Assembly (NCBI GenBank): GCA_902485915.1
Contig: CABTMH010000063.1
Span: 1-14,495, forward strand
Origin: an uncultured Oribacterium sp.
Lineage (GTDB): Bacteria; Bacillota; Clostridia; Lachnospirales; Lachnospiraceae
Direction of reading: 5' to 3'
Length of the DNA: 14,495 nt
Both the position numbers and the translations under genes were made by a program. A model generated the notes under the pieces. That model worked only from the letters and a program-made list of their open reading frames with translations, was not told where the DNA came from and did no database searches. Positions 14,255 through 14,495 of the stretch are shown piece by piece. The number at the start of each line of letters is the position of its first letter. The stretch's first letter is position 1.

Positions 14255-14258
14255 ACAA

Positions 14259-14331
14259 CTCCCCCAGTCGGACTCGAACCAACGACACCGCGGTTAACAG
14301 CCGCGTGCTCTACCGACTGAGCTATGGAGGA
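14259..14331 (-). tRNA. tRNA-Asn (GTT)
   Basis: The cloverleaf has acceptor TCCTCCA/TGGGGGA, anticodon arm CGCGG-CTGTTAA-CCGCG with GTT, and T-arm GTTGG-TTCGAGT-CCGAC. It is the first tRNA after the 23S rRNA. CCA is not encoded. Confidence 0.95.
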
Positions 14332-14436
14332 ATAGCTGCCCCGCGAAGGGAACATATTATATATCGTGCCTTGAAAACTATATACCGTTCATATATTTAT
14401 TCTGTAGATAAAACATCAAAACCTACCAGTCACATT
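14332..14436 (-). other. Spacer between 23S rRNA and tRNA-Asn, without 5S rRNA
   Basis: This 105-nt AT-rich spacer contains TATATAGTTTTCAAGGCAC, a sequence of the kind seen in clostridial rRNA spacers, and a possible processing stem pairing GAAC/GTTC and TATATA/TATATA. It is shorter than a 5S gene (about 117 nt), and no 5S-like sequence is visible. Confidence 0.7.
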
Positions 14437-14495
14437 GGATAAGCCCTCGACCTATTAGTAACTATCACCTGAATGCTTTGCAGCACTTACAGCTT
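14437..14495 (-). rRNA. 23S rRNA, 3' end (partial)
   Basis: The minus strand ends with TACTAATAGGTCGAGGGCTT followed by ATCC, the conserved 3' end of 23S rRNA in clostridia. The gene continues beyond the right edge. The 3' boundary near 14437 is estimated from the conserved end. Confidence 0.92.

Noticed and set aside
1..14495. CRISPR arrays, insertion sequences, prophage or defence genes
   Set aside because: No regularly spaced repeats, transposase, integrase or defence-type proteins are visible; the content is housekeeping throughout.

Overview
This window reads as chromosomal core sequence from a Gram-positive anaerobe of the Clostridia, most likely a Lachnospiraceae relative with a moderately GC-rich genome. 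The reasons are strong AGGAGG-type ribosome sites, an iron-sulfur-type PurF, a fused long PurL, a PurH transformylase domain separated from a stand-alone PurO-type IMP cyclohydrolase, a CIRCE element in front of htpG, and a clostridial-looking 23S rRNA 3' end. The genus cannot be fixed from the sequence alone. All genes recognised lie on the minus strand, so transcription runs from right to left.

Right edge (14495 to about 14003): the 3' end of a 23S rRNA, then tRNA-Asn(GTT), tRNA-Thr(TGT), an intrinsic terminator, tRNA(CAT) and a second terminator. No 5S rRNA lies between the 23S and the tRNAs. Next come a GC-rich 69-bp imperfect palindrome of unknown role, a promoter overlapped by a CIRCE operator, and htpG (Hsp90), whose protein has two charged low-complexity linkers. 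Directly behind htpG is a compact unit that is easy to miss: a near-consensus promoter, a ribosome site, a 46-codon reading frame that I do not recognise, and a terminator 7 nt after its stop.

Centre and left (11240 to 322): an eight-gene purine operon in the order purE, purF, purM, purO-like IMP cyclohydrolase, AICAR transformylase (C-terminal half of PurH), purN, purD, purL. Together they cover most steps from PRPP to IMP. The SAICAR steps (purC, purB) and purK are not in the window. Most junctions are 3 to 21 nt with overlapping ribosome sites, but purE-purF and purF-purM are separated by 132 and 153 nt. The purF-purM spacer contains a 42-bp, 38/42-identical inverted copy of part of the IMP cyclohydrolase gene located 1.2 kb downstream.

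Left edge (1 to 321): the purL terminator, a cluster of TTAG-containing repeats, a promoter, a very strong hairpin with a T-run, and a strong ribosome site belonging to a gene that begins just outside the window.

Most of this is conserved housekeeping DNA. The items most worth a second look are the small gene behind htpG, the inverted purO fragment, the palindrome upstream of htpG, and the hairpin-controlled leader at the left edge.
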